In this document: piece by piece, positions 8,301 through 16,565 of the stretch | Layout of the letters: each line of letters opens with the position of its first letter | Position numbering within the stretch: the stretch's first letter is position 1 | From: Winogradskyella marina | GTDB lineage: Bacteria; Bacteroidota; Bacteroidia; Flavobacteriales; Flavobacteriaceae | NCBI RefSeq assembly: GCF_015645385.1 | Contig: NZ_JADOET010000010.1 | Location: 1-64,000 of the forward strand | Length of the DNA: 64,000 nt | Reading direction: 5' to 3' | Made by a program: the position numbers and the translations under genes | Notes under the pieces: model-generated | The model's input: the letters and a program-made list of their open reading frames with translations, nothing else | Databases searched by the model: none | What the model was told of the DNA's origin: nothing

Positions 8301-8851
8301 ATTATAGTTTCAAAAACAAAGATGACGTCTCTTATCCAACCATGGGATTAGATGTTGGCCTTACGGCAGGTTATAAAGTAAATGTAGATGATAGTGCTAT
8401 TGATAATAAATTTGGTTATCTTAAACCTCATTTAGCCTTGAACCATAGGTTAAACAAAAGCGCCAGTTTAGTATTGGCTACAAAATTAGGTGGTGAAGCT
8501 ATTTTTGGTGATGATTTTGAATTGTATCACGCTGCACAATTAGGTGGTGGCGAGAACTTACGAGGCTTTAGAAAAGAACGCTTTACTGGTAAATACGCCG
8601 CCTATCACAATACAGATCTAAGAGTACTATTAGGAAAGTTTAAGACGAGTGTTCTCCCTCTAAAATATGGTATCACAGGTGGGTTTGATTATGGTCGTGT
8701 TTGGGTAGAAGATGATACATCAGATAAATGGCACAATAGTGTTGGTGGTTCTTTTTGGGTTAGTGGTTTAGAAACATTTACAGCTAACTTAGGTTATTAT
8801 GGTAGTAGTGACGGTGGAAGAATCGCTTTTGTATTAGGCTTCGCTTTTTAA
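5333..8851 (+). CDS. Degenerate metallophosphatase / kinase-like / outer-membrane barrel fusion
   Basis: A 1172-residue exported protein with a signal peptide ending near residue 25 (CFALGQ). Residues about 30-310 have a calcineurin-like phosphoesterase layout, keeping MHHAIFS (196-202) and SGHDKNLQ (246-253), but metal-ligand motifs are altered: the GDN block reads LGNIV (64-67) and GNHD reads GHQE (100-103). Residues about 385-590 contain a loop GDWDRHEDQW (551-560) and a PRDRDQAF motif (578-585), similar to catalytic loops of HipA/Fam20-like kinases. From about 830 to the terminal phenylalanine lies a surface-antigen-type outer-membrane barrel. It is in the redox operon, 28 bp before the Rieske fusion gene. 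The barrel is firm; the kinase idea is inference. Confidence 0.75.
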   Translation: MKTINPTKISILGILMLVSCFALGQELETSVFVTANTGTTKANAVLTKITEEAKTLEDTKLLILGNIVSKAGYSKEAKPQISAQLAVLKSFDGKVIFTPGHQEWAVNGHRDVRAIEDYIQKNSKAKFYPDEGCPIKKTDLTDDVVLITIDSQWYLEDWNDHIYLNEDCDIKNRTEFFLEFESMLKKSQGKTIMVAMHHAIFSNTTDGLLARTGGTTLHDFQNKQNRKFRNRLITLARQTENIFFVSGHDKNLQYINNFGVPQIISGAAGKTKKAHSKNESDFSTSENGYARIDIYKGGTVSVTFQGITTTYTTEVIVPVADDIRTDFKDRASFGATYSASVYSSEETEKSKAYQGLWGKHYREFYSKAVNAPVAFIDTLKGGLTPIRRGGGHQSKSLRLEDKDGKHYVMRALRKSAIKFLQSTAFQDKYVEEDLEGSFADSFLLDFYTTAHPYTPTTIGTLADAVDIFHTNPELYYIPKHSSLGEFNDEYGDELYIIEERVESGHSDLESFGKPKTILSTSDVLQEINKSGKSIVDEPSYIRARLFDMLIGDWDRHEDQWRWALFEKEDGTEICKPIPRDRDQAFSVFDGSLLGFLRCAVPSLRMMQSFDDELPSPKWFSFEPYPLDMTFINQSNWAEWEREAQTLQTGITDEVIEKAFENVPDEVKGATIEEIKRKLKGRRGNIVAIARTYYEYVNKHEVITGTQKSDAFDITRHPDGRTTIVVQRKDHGIFERTFTKDETKEIWIYGLDGKDTFNVTGEGNDLITIKIMGGKKNDTYNFENTKKVKLYDYKGKNNTIVNKRSKKWLVDDYGINNYDYKKRKYSMNQFLPILGANPDDGLRIGFVNNFTTYGLQRNPFTTRHSLSASYYTGNSGYDVSYKGEFSNIFHNWNFAVEAKHTSPNFAQNFFGFGNETTYDKDDVDIDFNRVSIKEYSAAISLIWRGRDGGSFYFKPLIESFEVENVSDRFINNLPATASLFDRQTYAGAEVDYSFKNKDDVSYPTMGLDVGLTAGYKVNVDDSAIDNKFGYLKPHLALNHRLNKSASLVLATKLGGEAIFGDDFELYHAAQLGGGENLRGFRKERFTGKYAAYHNTDLRVLLGKFKTSVLPLKYGITGGFDYGRVWVEDDTSDKWHNSVGGSFWVSGLETFTANLGYYGSSDGGRIAFVLGFAF

Positions 8852-8879
8852 ATAATATAGTAACATATACCTTAATAAC

Positions 8880-10490
8880 ATGAAAAAACCAATAGTAATT
8901 GCTCAAGTAAGTCAATTAGAGAATAAACAGCCAGAACACGCCCTTGTAAATGGGTTGGATTTAGTCATCGTAAAATTCGATGATGCTATTTCTGTACTCT
9001 ACGGAAGATGTTTGCACAGAGGCGCATTAATGTCAGACGGTCACGTAGATGGAGACAATCTTATCTGTGGTGTACACGGATGGGATTACAGAGTAGATTC
9101 TGGAGTTTCAGAATATAATAATAAAGAAGTCCTTCATAAGTTTTCTACGAAAATTGAAGGAGATGATTTAATGGTTGATGAATTTGAAATTGATGCCTAT
9201 TTAGTCAACAGTCCGCAACCCTTTAATCGTGATGCGTATTTAGGAGCTTATGCCGATACGCATCCTGAAGACACAGAACCCTACACAGGTTATATTAAAG
9301 AACTGGCTACAAACGGATTAAAAAATATAGGGCATCACGGGTTTTCGGCGTCTATGGGAGTCGATAGAAACACGCTTCCTCAATGGAACGATATCCAGTT
9401 TTTACCAGCGCAATTAGCATCAAGACCTTTATTAGATCATGAAGATGTAGCTACTAAGGTGGTTATTGGTCCAAATGCAAAGAAGCCCTTAGAATTAGAT
9501 ATGCCGCTTTTTGTAAGCGATATGAGTTTTGGGGCCTTATCTCGCGAAGCTAAAATAGCCTTATCAAAAGGAGCACAATTAGCTGGAACAGGAATTTGTT
9601 CTGGTGAAGGAGGTATGTTACCCGAAGAGCAAGCGAGTAATTCAAAATATTTTTACGAATTAGCTTCGGCGCAATTTGGGTTTTCTTGGGATAAATTAGA
9701 TAACGTACAGGCCTTTCATTTTAAAGGAGGTCAAGGCGCAAAAACAGGAACAGGTGGGCATTTACCAGGTAATAAAGTAAGTAAAGAAATTGCTGAAGTT
9801 AGAGGTTTAAAGCAAGGTGAAACGGCTATTTCTCCAGCAGCTAATCCAAATTTTCACACGATTGAAGATTTTAAAGTATTTGCCGATCGCGTAAGAGAGC
9901 GCACAGGAGGAATTCCTATCGGGTTTAAAATTGCGGCAAGTCATATTGAGAAAGATATTCAGTTCGCCCTAGATGTTGGTGTGGATTATATTATTCTCGA
10001 TGGTCGTGGTGGCGGAACAGGCTCTGCTCCTACTATTTTAAGAGATCATATTAATGTCCCAACCATTCCGGCATTAGCACGAGCACGAGCATATATGGAT
10101 AAGGTTGGTGCTACAGGTGTTACTTTAGTTATTACAGGAGGCTTACGTGTCGCAGAAGATTTTGCAAAAGCCCTAATGTTGGGTGCCGATGCTATTGCAG
10201 TATCTAATTCTGCTTTACAAGCTATTGGTTGTTTAGGGATGCGTGCTTGCGGATCTAACAACTGCCCTGTTGGTATTGCCACGCAAAAAGAATCGTTACG
10301 TAGTCGTTTAATTATAGATTCTTCGGCGAAGCAACTTCAAAATTACTTTGAAGCAACCAACGATTTAATTAGAGTGGTTGCACGTTCTTGTGGTTATGAT
10401 GATGTCACAAAATTTAATCACGATGATTTATCAACATACGATAGAGATATGCACTATTTAACAGGAATCAATTACGCAGGATTAAGATAA
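8880..10490 (+). CDS. Rieske-domain / FMN-binding glutamate synthase-type fusion
   Basis: A 536-residue soluble enzyme. The N-terminal Rieske domain holds the [2Fe-2S] ligands C44-x-H46 and C63-x-x-H66 (RCLHRG and CGVHGW). Residues about 130-530 match the FMN-binding glutamate-synthase catalytic domain, with GGQGAKTGTGGHLPG, SPAANPNFHTIEDF and GRGGGTGSAP. Three cysteines (C451, C457, C462; pattern Cx5Cx4C before PVGIATQ) fit its 3Fe-4S cluster. No amidotransferase domain is present, so the ammonia source and even the reaction are open; electrons may enter through the Rieske domain. The neighbouring operon genes encode a second Rieske fusion and a glutaredoxin-thioredoxin reductase fusion. Confidence 0.85.
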   Translation: MKKPIVIAQVSQLENKQPEHALVNGLDLVIVKFDDAISVLYGRCLHRGALMSDGHVDGDNLICGVHGWDYRVDSGVSEYNNKEVLHKFSTKIEGDDLMVDEFEIDAYLVNSPQPFNRDAYLGAYADTHPEDTEPYTGYIKELATNGLKNIGHHGFSASMGVDRNTLPQWNDIQFLPAQLASRPLLDHEDVATKVVIGPNAKKPLELDMPLFVSDMSFGALSREAKIALSKGAQLAGTGICSGEGGMLPEEQASNSKYFYELASAQFGFSWDKLDNVQAFHFKGGQGAKTGTGGHLPGNKVSKEIAEVRGLKQGETAISPAANPNFHTIEDFKVFADRVRERTGGIPIGFKIAASHIEKDIQFALDVGVDYIILDGRGGGTGSAPTILRDHINVPTIPALARARAYMDKVGATGVTLVITGGLRVAEDFAKALMLGADAIAVSNSALQAIGCLGMRACGSNNCPVGIATQKESLRSRLIIDSSAKQLQNYFEATNDLIRVVARSCGYDDVTKFNHDDLSTYDRDMHYLTGINYAGLR

Positions 10491-10508
10491 AAAACAAAAC
10501 AATATACT

Positions 10509-11255
10509 ATGGAAAAACAAATGCATTTAGCAGCACAATATTTAGCTGCAACGGGAATAAGCTTTTTAGAAAAACAACCAGACGATAGTCATACTAACTT
10601 AGGGTTTGATAACGCCACAGGAAGACTATGTACACATATTCTTTCAGAAAACGACGATCAATTATGTTTAGATTATAACAAGTTCGCTTTACAATGGACA
10701 TCGAAAAAGGGAACTACAACTTTTGAACTAGATGGTGCTACGCATGCTGAAGCTTTAAGTTGGTTAGCGGATACCTCTAAAGCCCATTTAAATAAAACGT
10801 ATCAGTATGCGTTTCATTACGATTTACCTTACAGTATAGACGATTCATTTACGTTTGAATTATTGGATGCCGACCGATTATTGGCGCTAAAAAACCTACG
10901 TGAGTTAGCGGAATTGGTTCTTGAAAAAATAGATCAAAACTATAATCTTAAGACCTCAATTAGAGTTTGGCCACATCACTTTGATTCTGGTCTTTATAGC
11001 CCACTACCCGACTCTGATATTACTATAGGACTAGGATTGGCAATTCCTGATACTGTTAGCCAGAAACATTATTTATATATCTCAGGCTACAAAAATGGAA
11101 AAACAATTGACACGTCTCAATTACCAAAATTAGCATCTGGAGAATGGAAATCAGGTGGATTTACTGGTGCAATTCTCAATGCCGATAATATCGTAGTAGC
11201 CGATGGTGTTGCGTTTTTTGAAGATGCCATAACTCAACTTAAGAACAATTCATAA
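10509..11255 (+). CDS. Conserved hypothetical protein, DUF5996-like
   Basis: A 248-residue soluble protein without signal peptide or membrane helices. The segment RVWPHHFDSGLYSPL followed by TIGLGLAIPD and YLYISGYKN (about residues 155-200) resembles the DUF5996 pattern of a conserved PHHFD motif, an IGxG motif and an aromatic strand, but the match is by eye. No catalytic role is known to me. It lies 18 bp after the Rieske/glutamate-synthase gene and overlaps the next gene by one base, so it is a coupled member of the redox operon. Confidence 0.55.
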   Translation: MEKQMHLAAQYLAATGISFLEKQPDDSHTNLGFDNATGRLCTHILSENDDQLCLDYNKFALQWTSKKGTTTFELDGATHAEALSWLADTSKAHLNKTYQYAFHYDLPYSIDDSFTFELLDADRLLALKNLRELAELVLEKIDQNYNLKTSIRVWPHHFDSGLYSPLPDSDITIGLGLAIPDTVSQKHYLYISGYKNGKTIDTSQLPKLASGEWKSGGFTGAILNADNIVVADGVAFFEDAITQLKNNS

Positions 11256-12661
11256 TGAATACTATAGATTTATATGGTGCCGATTGGTGTCCTGATTGCC
11301 AAAGAGCAAAAGCATATTTAAAAGAGAATAATGTCGATTTTAACTTTATCGATGTCGATTTAGATAAAGCTGCAACCGCTCGTGTAGAAGGTATTAATAA
11401 TGGCAAACGCATTATACCAACCCTTCTAATTAACGAAAAACCATATACCAATCCCGATAATAGTGTTTTAGCAAATGTATTAGGGATTAATGACGCAGGT
11501 CGTGTTATTTTATATGGCGCTGATTGGTGTCCAGATTGCCAGAGAGCAAAAGGCTATTTACAAGACAATCATATTAATTTTCAATATATAGAAGTCGATA
11601 AATACGATTGGGCAGCCAAAAAAGTAGAAGAAATTAATAATGGAAAACGTATTATTCCTACCCTATTTATTGGAGATAAAAGCTATACCAATCCAGATAA
11701 TTCGATTTTAAAAAGCGTATTACATATTGGTAAAGAATCAGAGAAAAAGGTTTACGATAGTATTATTGTTGGTGCTGGTGCCGCAGGATTAACGGCTTCT
11801 ATTTACATTCAACGCGATCGATTTAGTTCTTTAATTCTTGAAAAAAAGAATATTGGTGGGAATGCCTTTTTAACGCAAAAAATTGAAAACTATCCTGGTT
11901 TTACAGAAATTTCTGGTCCTAAATTAATGCAACGTATGGCAGAACAAGCCAAGGTGTACGGCGCAAGTATTGAAACTGGTGTCGAGGTAAAAAGCATTTC
12001 TAAAAACGGAAACCTATTTGATATTGAATCTAATATGGGCACATACCAAAGTAAATCTGTGGTTTTAGCTTTAGGGTCTACTTACCGAAAATTAGGGATT
12101 ACCAATGAAGAAGATTTAATTGGTGCAGGTATTCATTTTTGTGCTACCTGTGACGGTGCTTTTTATAGAGATAAAGACGTTATTGTTATTGGAGGCGGAA
12201 ATAGTGCTTTGGAAGAAGGTATCTTTTTAGCTGGCTTTTGTAAAAAAGTAACCATTGTTAATCGTGGTACAGCATTTTCAGCTTCGGAAACCTATATTGA
12301 AAAACTACCTTCTATAAAAAATATTGAAACCCATTTGAATAAAGCATCTTTAGCGTTTACCAAAGATGAAAAAGGCAATTTTAAAGGCTTGGAGGTTAAA
12401 GATAAAACCACTGGAGAGGTTGAAGAATTAACGGCAGATGGTGCTTTCATCTTTATAGGGTTAATTCCAAACACAACGAGTGTAAAAGGTGTTATTGACT
12501 TAAATAAAAACGGATTTATTACCACAACTGCTTTAGGGGAAACCAATGTACCTGGTGTTTTTGCTGCTGGTGATTGTCGTGAAGGCGCAATCGCACAAGT
12601 TGCTGCAGCGACTGGTGAAGGTGTATTAGCAAGTTACGGTGTGCGTAATCATTTAAAATAG
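11255..12661 (+). CDS. Tandem glutaredoxin - thioredoxin reductase fusion
   Basis: A 468-residue flavoprotein. Residues about 3-78 and 83-157 are two near-identical glutaredoxin domains, each with GADWCPDCQRAK; the active-site pairs are C12/C15 and C92/C95. Residues 165-468 are a thioredoxin reductase: FAD-binding GAGAAG at 173-178, redox-active CATC at 296-299, NADPH-binding VIGGGNSALE, and AAGDCREGA near the end. NADPH electrons could flow from the flavin through the reductase disulfide to the attached glutaredoxins. The duplication is visible in the DNA at about 11267-11490 and 11507-11725. It supports a thiol-reduction job for this operon. Confidence 0.9.
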   Translation: MNTIDLYGADWCPDCQRAKAYLKENNVDFNFIDVDLDKAATARVEGINNGKRIIPTLLINEKPYTNPDNSVLANVLGINDAGRVILYGADWCPDCQRAKGYLQDNHINFQYIEVDKYDWAAKKVEEINNGKRIIPTLFIGDKSYTNPDNSILKSVLHIGKESEKKVYDSIIVGAGAAGLTASIYIQRDRFSSLILEKKNIGGNAFLTQKIENYPGFTEISGPKLMQRMAEQAKVYGASIETGVEVKSISKNGNLFDIESNMGTYQSKSVVLALGSTYRKLGITNEEDLIGAGIHFCATCDGAFYRDKDVIVIGGGNSALEEGIFLAGFCKKVTIVNRGTAFSASETYIEKLPSIKNIETHLNKASLAFTKDEKGNFKGLEVKDKTTGEVEELTADGAFIFIGLIPNTTSVKGVIDLNKNGFITTTALGETNVPGVFAAGDCREGAIAQVAAATGEGVLASYGVRNHLK

Positions 12662-12665
12662 AAAC

Positions 12666-13037
12666 ATGGAAAACTGGTATTTACCAATTACAATTGTGCC
12701 GGGCTTGGGACTACTTATTTTATCGACTTCAAACTTAATGGTCACCTTAAGTAATGAAATAGATGCCATGATTGAAAATTCTAAACAAGAAGCGACCATT
12801 GTTATAAAATTAAAGCAATTGAAATTGCTAAATATGGCCATGGTATTTTTCTATGTTGCCGTCGCTCTTTTATTAGTTTCTGCAGTTGGTAACGGTTTGT
12901 ATACCATAGATAAAGCCTCTTTATACATCAGTGTTTTGGCAATTATTTTCGCGCTCATTGGGCTTATTTCTTTGATTATCTATTCGTTTAGAGCTGTAAG
13001 CATTCGTCAAAACCAATTTAAAAATAAACAAGATTAA
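12666..13037 (+). CDS. DUF2721-family membrane protein
   Basis: A 123-residue inner-membrane protein with helices at about residues 6-27, 55-78 and 85-108. The opening PGLGLLILSTSNLMVTLSNEID and the charged linker before helix 2 match the DUF2721 pattern. The family has no assigned function. It sits four bases after the thioredoxin reductase fusion and 12 bases before the Rieske-TPP gene. It could act as a membrane anchor for these soluble redox enzymes, which is conjecture. Confidence 0.75.
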   Translation: MENWYLPITIVPGLGLLILSTSNLMVTLSNEIDAMIENSKQEATIVIKLKQLKLLNMAMVFFYVAVALLLVSAVGNGLYTIDKASLYISVLAIIFALIGLISLIIYSFRAVSIRQNQFKNKQD

Positions 13038-13049
13038 ATCTAAAATATT

Positions 13050-14999
13050 ATGAAGAAAACAACAAAATGGTATCGTGTATTAAAAGATAAAAAAACTTTA
13101 CCAGAAGGGCGTGTACAGACGGTAACCGCAGGTCATCAAGGTATTTGTTTAACACATTATGATGGTAAGTTTTCGGCATTAGATAATAAATGTCCGCATC
13201 AAGGTGGCCCATTAGGGGAAGGTTCTATTGAGAACGGGATGCTACGTTGTCCTTGGCACGGTTGGGATTTTCATCCCTGTTCTGGTTTACCACCTGGAGG
13301 TTTTGATGATGGTGTTACAACTTTTGAAGTAAAAGAAGAAGGTGACGAAATTTTTGTTGGTGTTTTAGAAGAAGAAGCACATCAAGATACCATCTCGGAT
13401 GTGATGATGCAGACTATGGTAAATTGGGGCGTTGACACCGGTTTTGGTATGGTTGGCCATTCTAATCTTGCGGTTGCCGATGCTATGATGCGTTTAGAGC
13501 AACAAGATAAATTTCAGTTTTTTGGTATTCGTCATGAAGGAGCAGCCGCTTTTGCAGCTTCAGCTTATGGAAAGTTAATGGGGAAACCTGCTGTTTGTTT
13601 TGGTATTGCAGGTCCAGGGTCTACCAATATGTTTACAGGCATGTGGGATGCTAAAGTAGACCGCTCACCAATGTTAGTGTTGTCTGGTCAAGTAAATACG
13701 CAAGTATTGGGCACAGGTGCGTTTCAAGAAGTAGATTTGGTAGGTGCGTTTCAAACGGTAGCTAATTTTAATCATAGCGTACAACAAAACTCAAAACATA
13801 GCGAGTTAATGAGTTTAGCTATAAAAAGTGCTTTATTAAACAGAGATGTTTCGCATATAACATTTCCAGATGAGGTTGCGTTTATGCCCAAACCAGAAGG
13901 AGAAGAAGCGCAAACACCAGAAAATAGAATAACACCTATGAATATTTCGCCACCAAGGCAAATGGTCGCAAAGGCAGTTGGCATGTTAGAAAATGCTAAA
14001 ATGCCAGCTATTATTGTTGGCCATGGGGCACGTTTTCATATGGATGCAATTACCGCTTTCGCAGAACAATTAAACTGTCCAATAATTACAACGTTTAAAG
14101 GAAAAGGCTTAATAGCCGATAATCATGCATTAGGTTGTGGTGTACTTGGACGAAGCGGAACACCAATAGCTTCTTGGTTTATGAATGAAAGCGACTTATT
14201 ACTAGTCTTTGGAGCTTCATTTTCAAACCATACAGGTATTACCCCTAAGAAACCAATTATTCAGGTGGACTACGATCCTGCAGCTTTAAGTAAGTTTCAT
14301 AAAGTAGATGCTGGACTTTGGGGAGAAATTTCAGAAACTTTAGCATTAATAGAAGAACAAACGCAAGGAAAACTGAATACAGTCGACAGAAGACCAGAGA
14401 TTGCTGAGCGTTGGGCCATTTGGCAAGAAGAAAAAGCAAGTCGATTAAAAGACGAAAGTAACGTTGGATTAAGTTCTATTACTGTTTTTGAAGCTATGAA
14501 TAAAGTGGTTCCAGACAATGCCGTTATGGCTGTAGATGTTGGGAATAACACCTACTCTTTTGGACGTTATTTTGAGCCTAAAAATCAATCGGTTTTAATG
14601 TCTGGTTATTTAGGGTCTATAGGTTTTTCATTACCTGCGGCAATGGGAGCTTGGGCAGCGCAAGGAAAAGACAGACCCATTTGGTCGGTTTCTGGTGATG
14701 GTGGTTTCGGACAGTATTTAGGTGAAATGATGACATTGGTGAAATACAATATGAACATTAAGCACGTATTGCTTAACAATTCAGAAATTGGAAAAATTTC
14801 AAAAGAACAAAAAGCAGCAGAATTAGATGTTTGGAAAACCTCTTTACACAATGCTAACTTTTCTAAATATGCCCAAAACTGTGGAGCACTAGGTATAAGA
14901 GTTACTAAAAAAGAAGAGCTCCTACCCGCTTTAGAACAGCTAAGAGATCATAATGGCCCTGCTTTATTAGAAATCATTACTGATGCCACTTTAATATAA
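13050..14999 (+). CDS. Rieske-domain / thiamine-pyrophosphate oxidase-type fusion
   Basis: A 649-residue enzyme. Residues 1-110 are a Rieske domain with ligands C48-x-H50 and C67-x-x-H70 (CPHQGG, CPWHGW). Residues about 115-645 are a pyruvate oxidase/acetolactate synthase-type TPP enzyme, with catalytic glutamate E163 in GIRHEGAAAF, the central TPP-enzyme domain, and the TPP-Mg motif starting GDG at 549-551 and ending NN at 576-577. Substrate is probably a 2-oxo acid such as pyruvate. A Rieske cluster fused to this fold could take electrons from the thiamine intermediate, replacing quinone or ferredoxin, but that is inference. A remnant YHS gene follows directly. Confidence 0.85.
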   Translation: MKKTTKWYRVLKDKKTLPEGRVQTVTAGHQGICLTHYDGKFSALDNKCPHQGGPLGEGSIENGMLRCPWHGWDFHPCSGLPPGGFDDGVTTFEVKEEGDEIFVGVLEEEAHQDTISDVMMQTMVNWGVDTGFGMVGHSNLAVADAMMRLEQQDKFQFFGIRHEGAAAFAASAYGKLMGKPAVCFGIAGPGSTNMFTGMWDAKVDRSPMLVLSGQVNTQVLGTGAFQEVDLVGAFQTVANFNHSVQQNSKHSELMSLAIKSALLNRDVSHITFPDEVAFMPKPEGEEAQTPENRITPMNISPPRQMVAKAVGMLENAKMPAIIVGHGARFHMDAITAFAEQLNCPIITTFKGKGLIADNHALGCGVLGRSGTPIASWFMNESDLLLVFGASFSNHTGITPKKPIIQVDYDPAALSKFHKVDAGLWGEISETLALIEEQTQGKLNTVDRRPEIAERWAIWQEEKASRLKDESNVGLSSITVFEAMNKVVPDNAVMAVDVGNNTYSFGRYFEPKNQSVLMSGYLGSIGFSLPAAMGAWAAQGKDRPIWSVSGDGGFGQYLGEMMTLVKYNMNIKHVLLNNSEIGKISKEQKAAELDVWKTSLHNANFSKYAQNCGALGIRVTKKEELLPALEQLRDHNGPALLEIITDATLI

Positions 15000-15003
15000 A
15001 TAA

Positions 15004-15384
15004 AATTTAAAAGACGGAATTGCAGCACAAGGATATGACGTGGTATCATTCTTTAACGAAAATCCTAAAAAGGGAAATTCGTCTTATACTTCAGCTTATA
15101 ACGATGCAAAATATCGTTTTGCCTCATTAGAGCATAAAGAAAAATTTGAAAAATCATCAGAATCATATACACCAGAATACGGTGGGTTTTGTGCCATTGC
15201 AATGTCTGAAGGTAAACAGCTAGATCCTAATCCTAATCCTAAAAGTTGGGAAGTTAGAGAAGGAAAGTTATATCTTTTTACAAGAATGTTATTCGACATT
15301 ATAGAAGCTAAAAGACAATGAGTTAAAAGGCCAGAGGAATTAAGAACTTTAGCGAATACGGCTTGGGCCAAAATGAATGCTTAA
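15004..15384 (+). pseudogene. Broken YHS-domain protein gene
   Basis: Reading from 15004 gives a YHS-type protein (DGIAAQGYDVVSFF, then PEYGGFCAIAMSEGKQLD, then EVREGKLYLF), but it lacks a start codon and signal peptide. An in-frame TGA at 15319-15321 interrupts it. After that stop the same frame continues with RPEELRTLANTAWAKMNA, which matches the expected C-terminus of the family, ending at 15382-15384. The tandem CCTAAT near 15229-15240 also inserts extra Asn-Pro residues. Intact relatives are secreted proteins of about 150 residues with a conserved cysteine. The 164 bp that follow hold no recognisable gene. Confidence 0.75.
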
Positions 15385-15548
15385 AAGCAGTACGATTTTA
15401 ATAAATAATTGTAGCGCTTTATAAAAAAAGATAAGGGAAAGATTGAAGTAAATGCTACAGTTAATCTTTCTCGAGTATTTTTTCAAAAAGTAGCAGGCAC
15501 ATTACGTTGCTATCGTAGAACATTAGATATAAACTTAAACTAATTATT

Positions 15549-16559
15549 ATGAATAAAATTAAAAGCATATTTTTCTTGGTGATACTATGTGTGACTTCAA
15601 GTGTAAATGCCCAAGACTTATCGCTGTTATTTGAACAACTTGATCCGTCAGTTGTCACTATAGAAGTTGTAGAATATAAAGTAAAAGACAGGCAATTAAC
15701 AAGTACAGGTGGTTTAGGATCTGGCGTTATCATTAATAAAGAAGGGTTTATTATTACAGCGTCACATGTTGTTGAGTCTGCAAATAAAATCTCGGTTAAA
15801 TTTCAAGATGGTACGACTATGCCTGCTGATGTCATCTCAAGTTCCACTGCAGCAGATGTAGCACTTCTTAAATTAAGAGTAGTACCACCCAACCTAAAAC
15901 CGGCAACCGTAGGCGATTCTAGTAATTCAAAAATTGGAGAGCAGATTCTTATTATAGGCGCACCTCGTGGCCTTGAGCATTCTTTATCTGTTGGTCACAT
16001 TAGTCGTAAGATGGATAAAAACATGGTTTCTAATGGTGAGGTGGCTGGTTTTATACAAACCGATGCGTCTATAAATCAAGGCAACTCAGGTGGACCAATG
16101 TTTAACCTAAAGGGTGAAGTTATTGGTATTGTTAGTTTTATATTATCTAATAGTGGAGGGTTTGAAGGTCTTGGATTTGCTGTGGATATTGATACGGCAA
16201 AGAAGGTTTTATTTGATGTTAATAGTTTTTGGACAGGGTTTGATGGTGTTTTATTAAGCGAAGGCTTAGCAGGAGTTTTTAATACACCACAAAAATCAGG
16301 AGTCTTAGTGCAACGTGTAACCCCTAATTCTTTTGCAGATAAAATTGGGTTGAAGCCTGGTGTTTTTCAAGCGGAAATATTAGGTCAGAATCTATGGTTA
16401 GGCGGAGATATTATATTAAGTATTCAAGGATTAAGTTGTAATTCACCTCACGACTTGGGTACGATTAAAACGCAAATTGATAATCTTAAGGTTGGCGGCC
16501 AAGTACTTATTGAAGTGTTGCGAAAAGGAGAAGTAATAACACTTGAAGCTAATTTATAA
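15549..16559 (+). CDS. HtrA/DegP-like S1C serine protease with PDZ domain
   Basis: A 336-residue periplasmic protease. A signal peptide ends near residue 21 (SSVNA-QD). The trypsin-like fold has the catalytic triad H73 (ITASHVV), D103 (ADVALLKL) and S180 (QGNSGGP). A single C-terminal PDZ domain covers about residues 245-335 (GVLVQRVTPNSFADKIGLKPG). Length is shorter than DegP, closer to one-PDZ DegS-type proteases. It would degrade or sense misfolded envelope proteins. It begins after the broken YHS gene and is followed seven bases later by a potassium-channel gene, so it remains in the stress operon. Confidence 0.9.
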   Translation: MNKIKSIFFLVILCVTSSVNAQDLSLLFEQLDPSVVTIEVVEYKVKDRQLTSTGGLGSGVIINKEGFIITASHVVESANKISVKFQDGTTMPADVISSSTAADVALLKLRVVPPNLKPATVGDSSNSKIGEQILIIGAPRGLEHSLSVGHISRKMDKNMVSNGEVAGFIQTDASINQGNSGGPMFNLKGEVIGIVSFILSNSGGFEGLGFAVDIDTAKKVLFDVNSFWTGFDGVLLSEGLAGVFNTPQKSGVLVQRVTPNSFADKIGLKPGVFQAEILGQNLWLGGDIILSIQGLSCNSPHDLGTIKTQIDNLKVGGQVLIEVLRKGEVITLEANL

Positions 16560-16565
16560 TATCAA

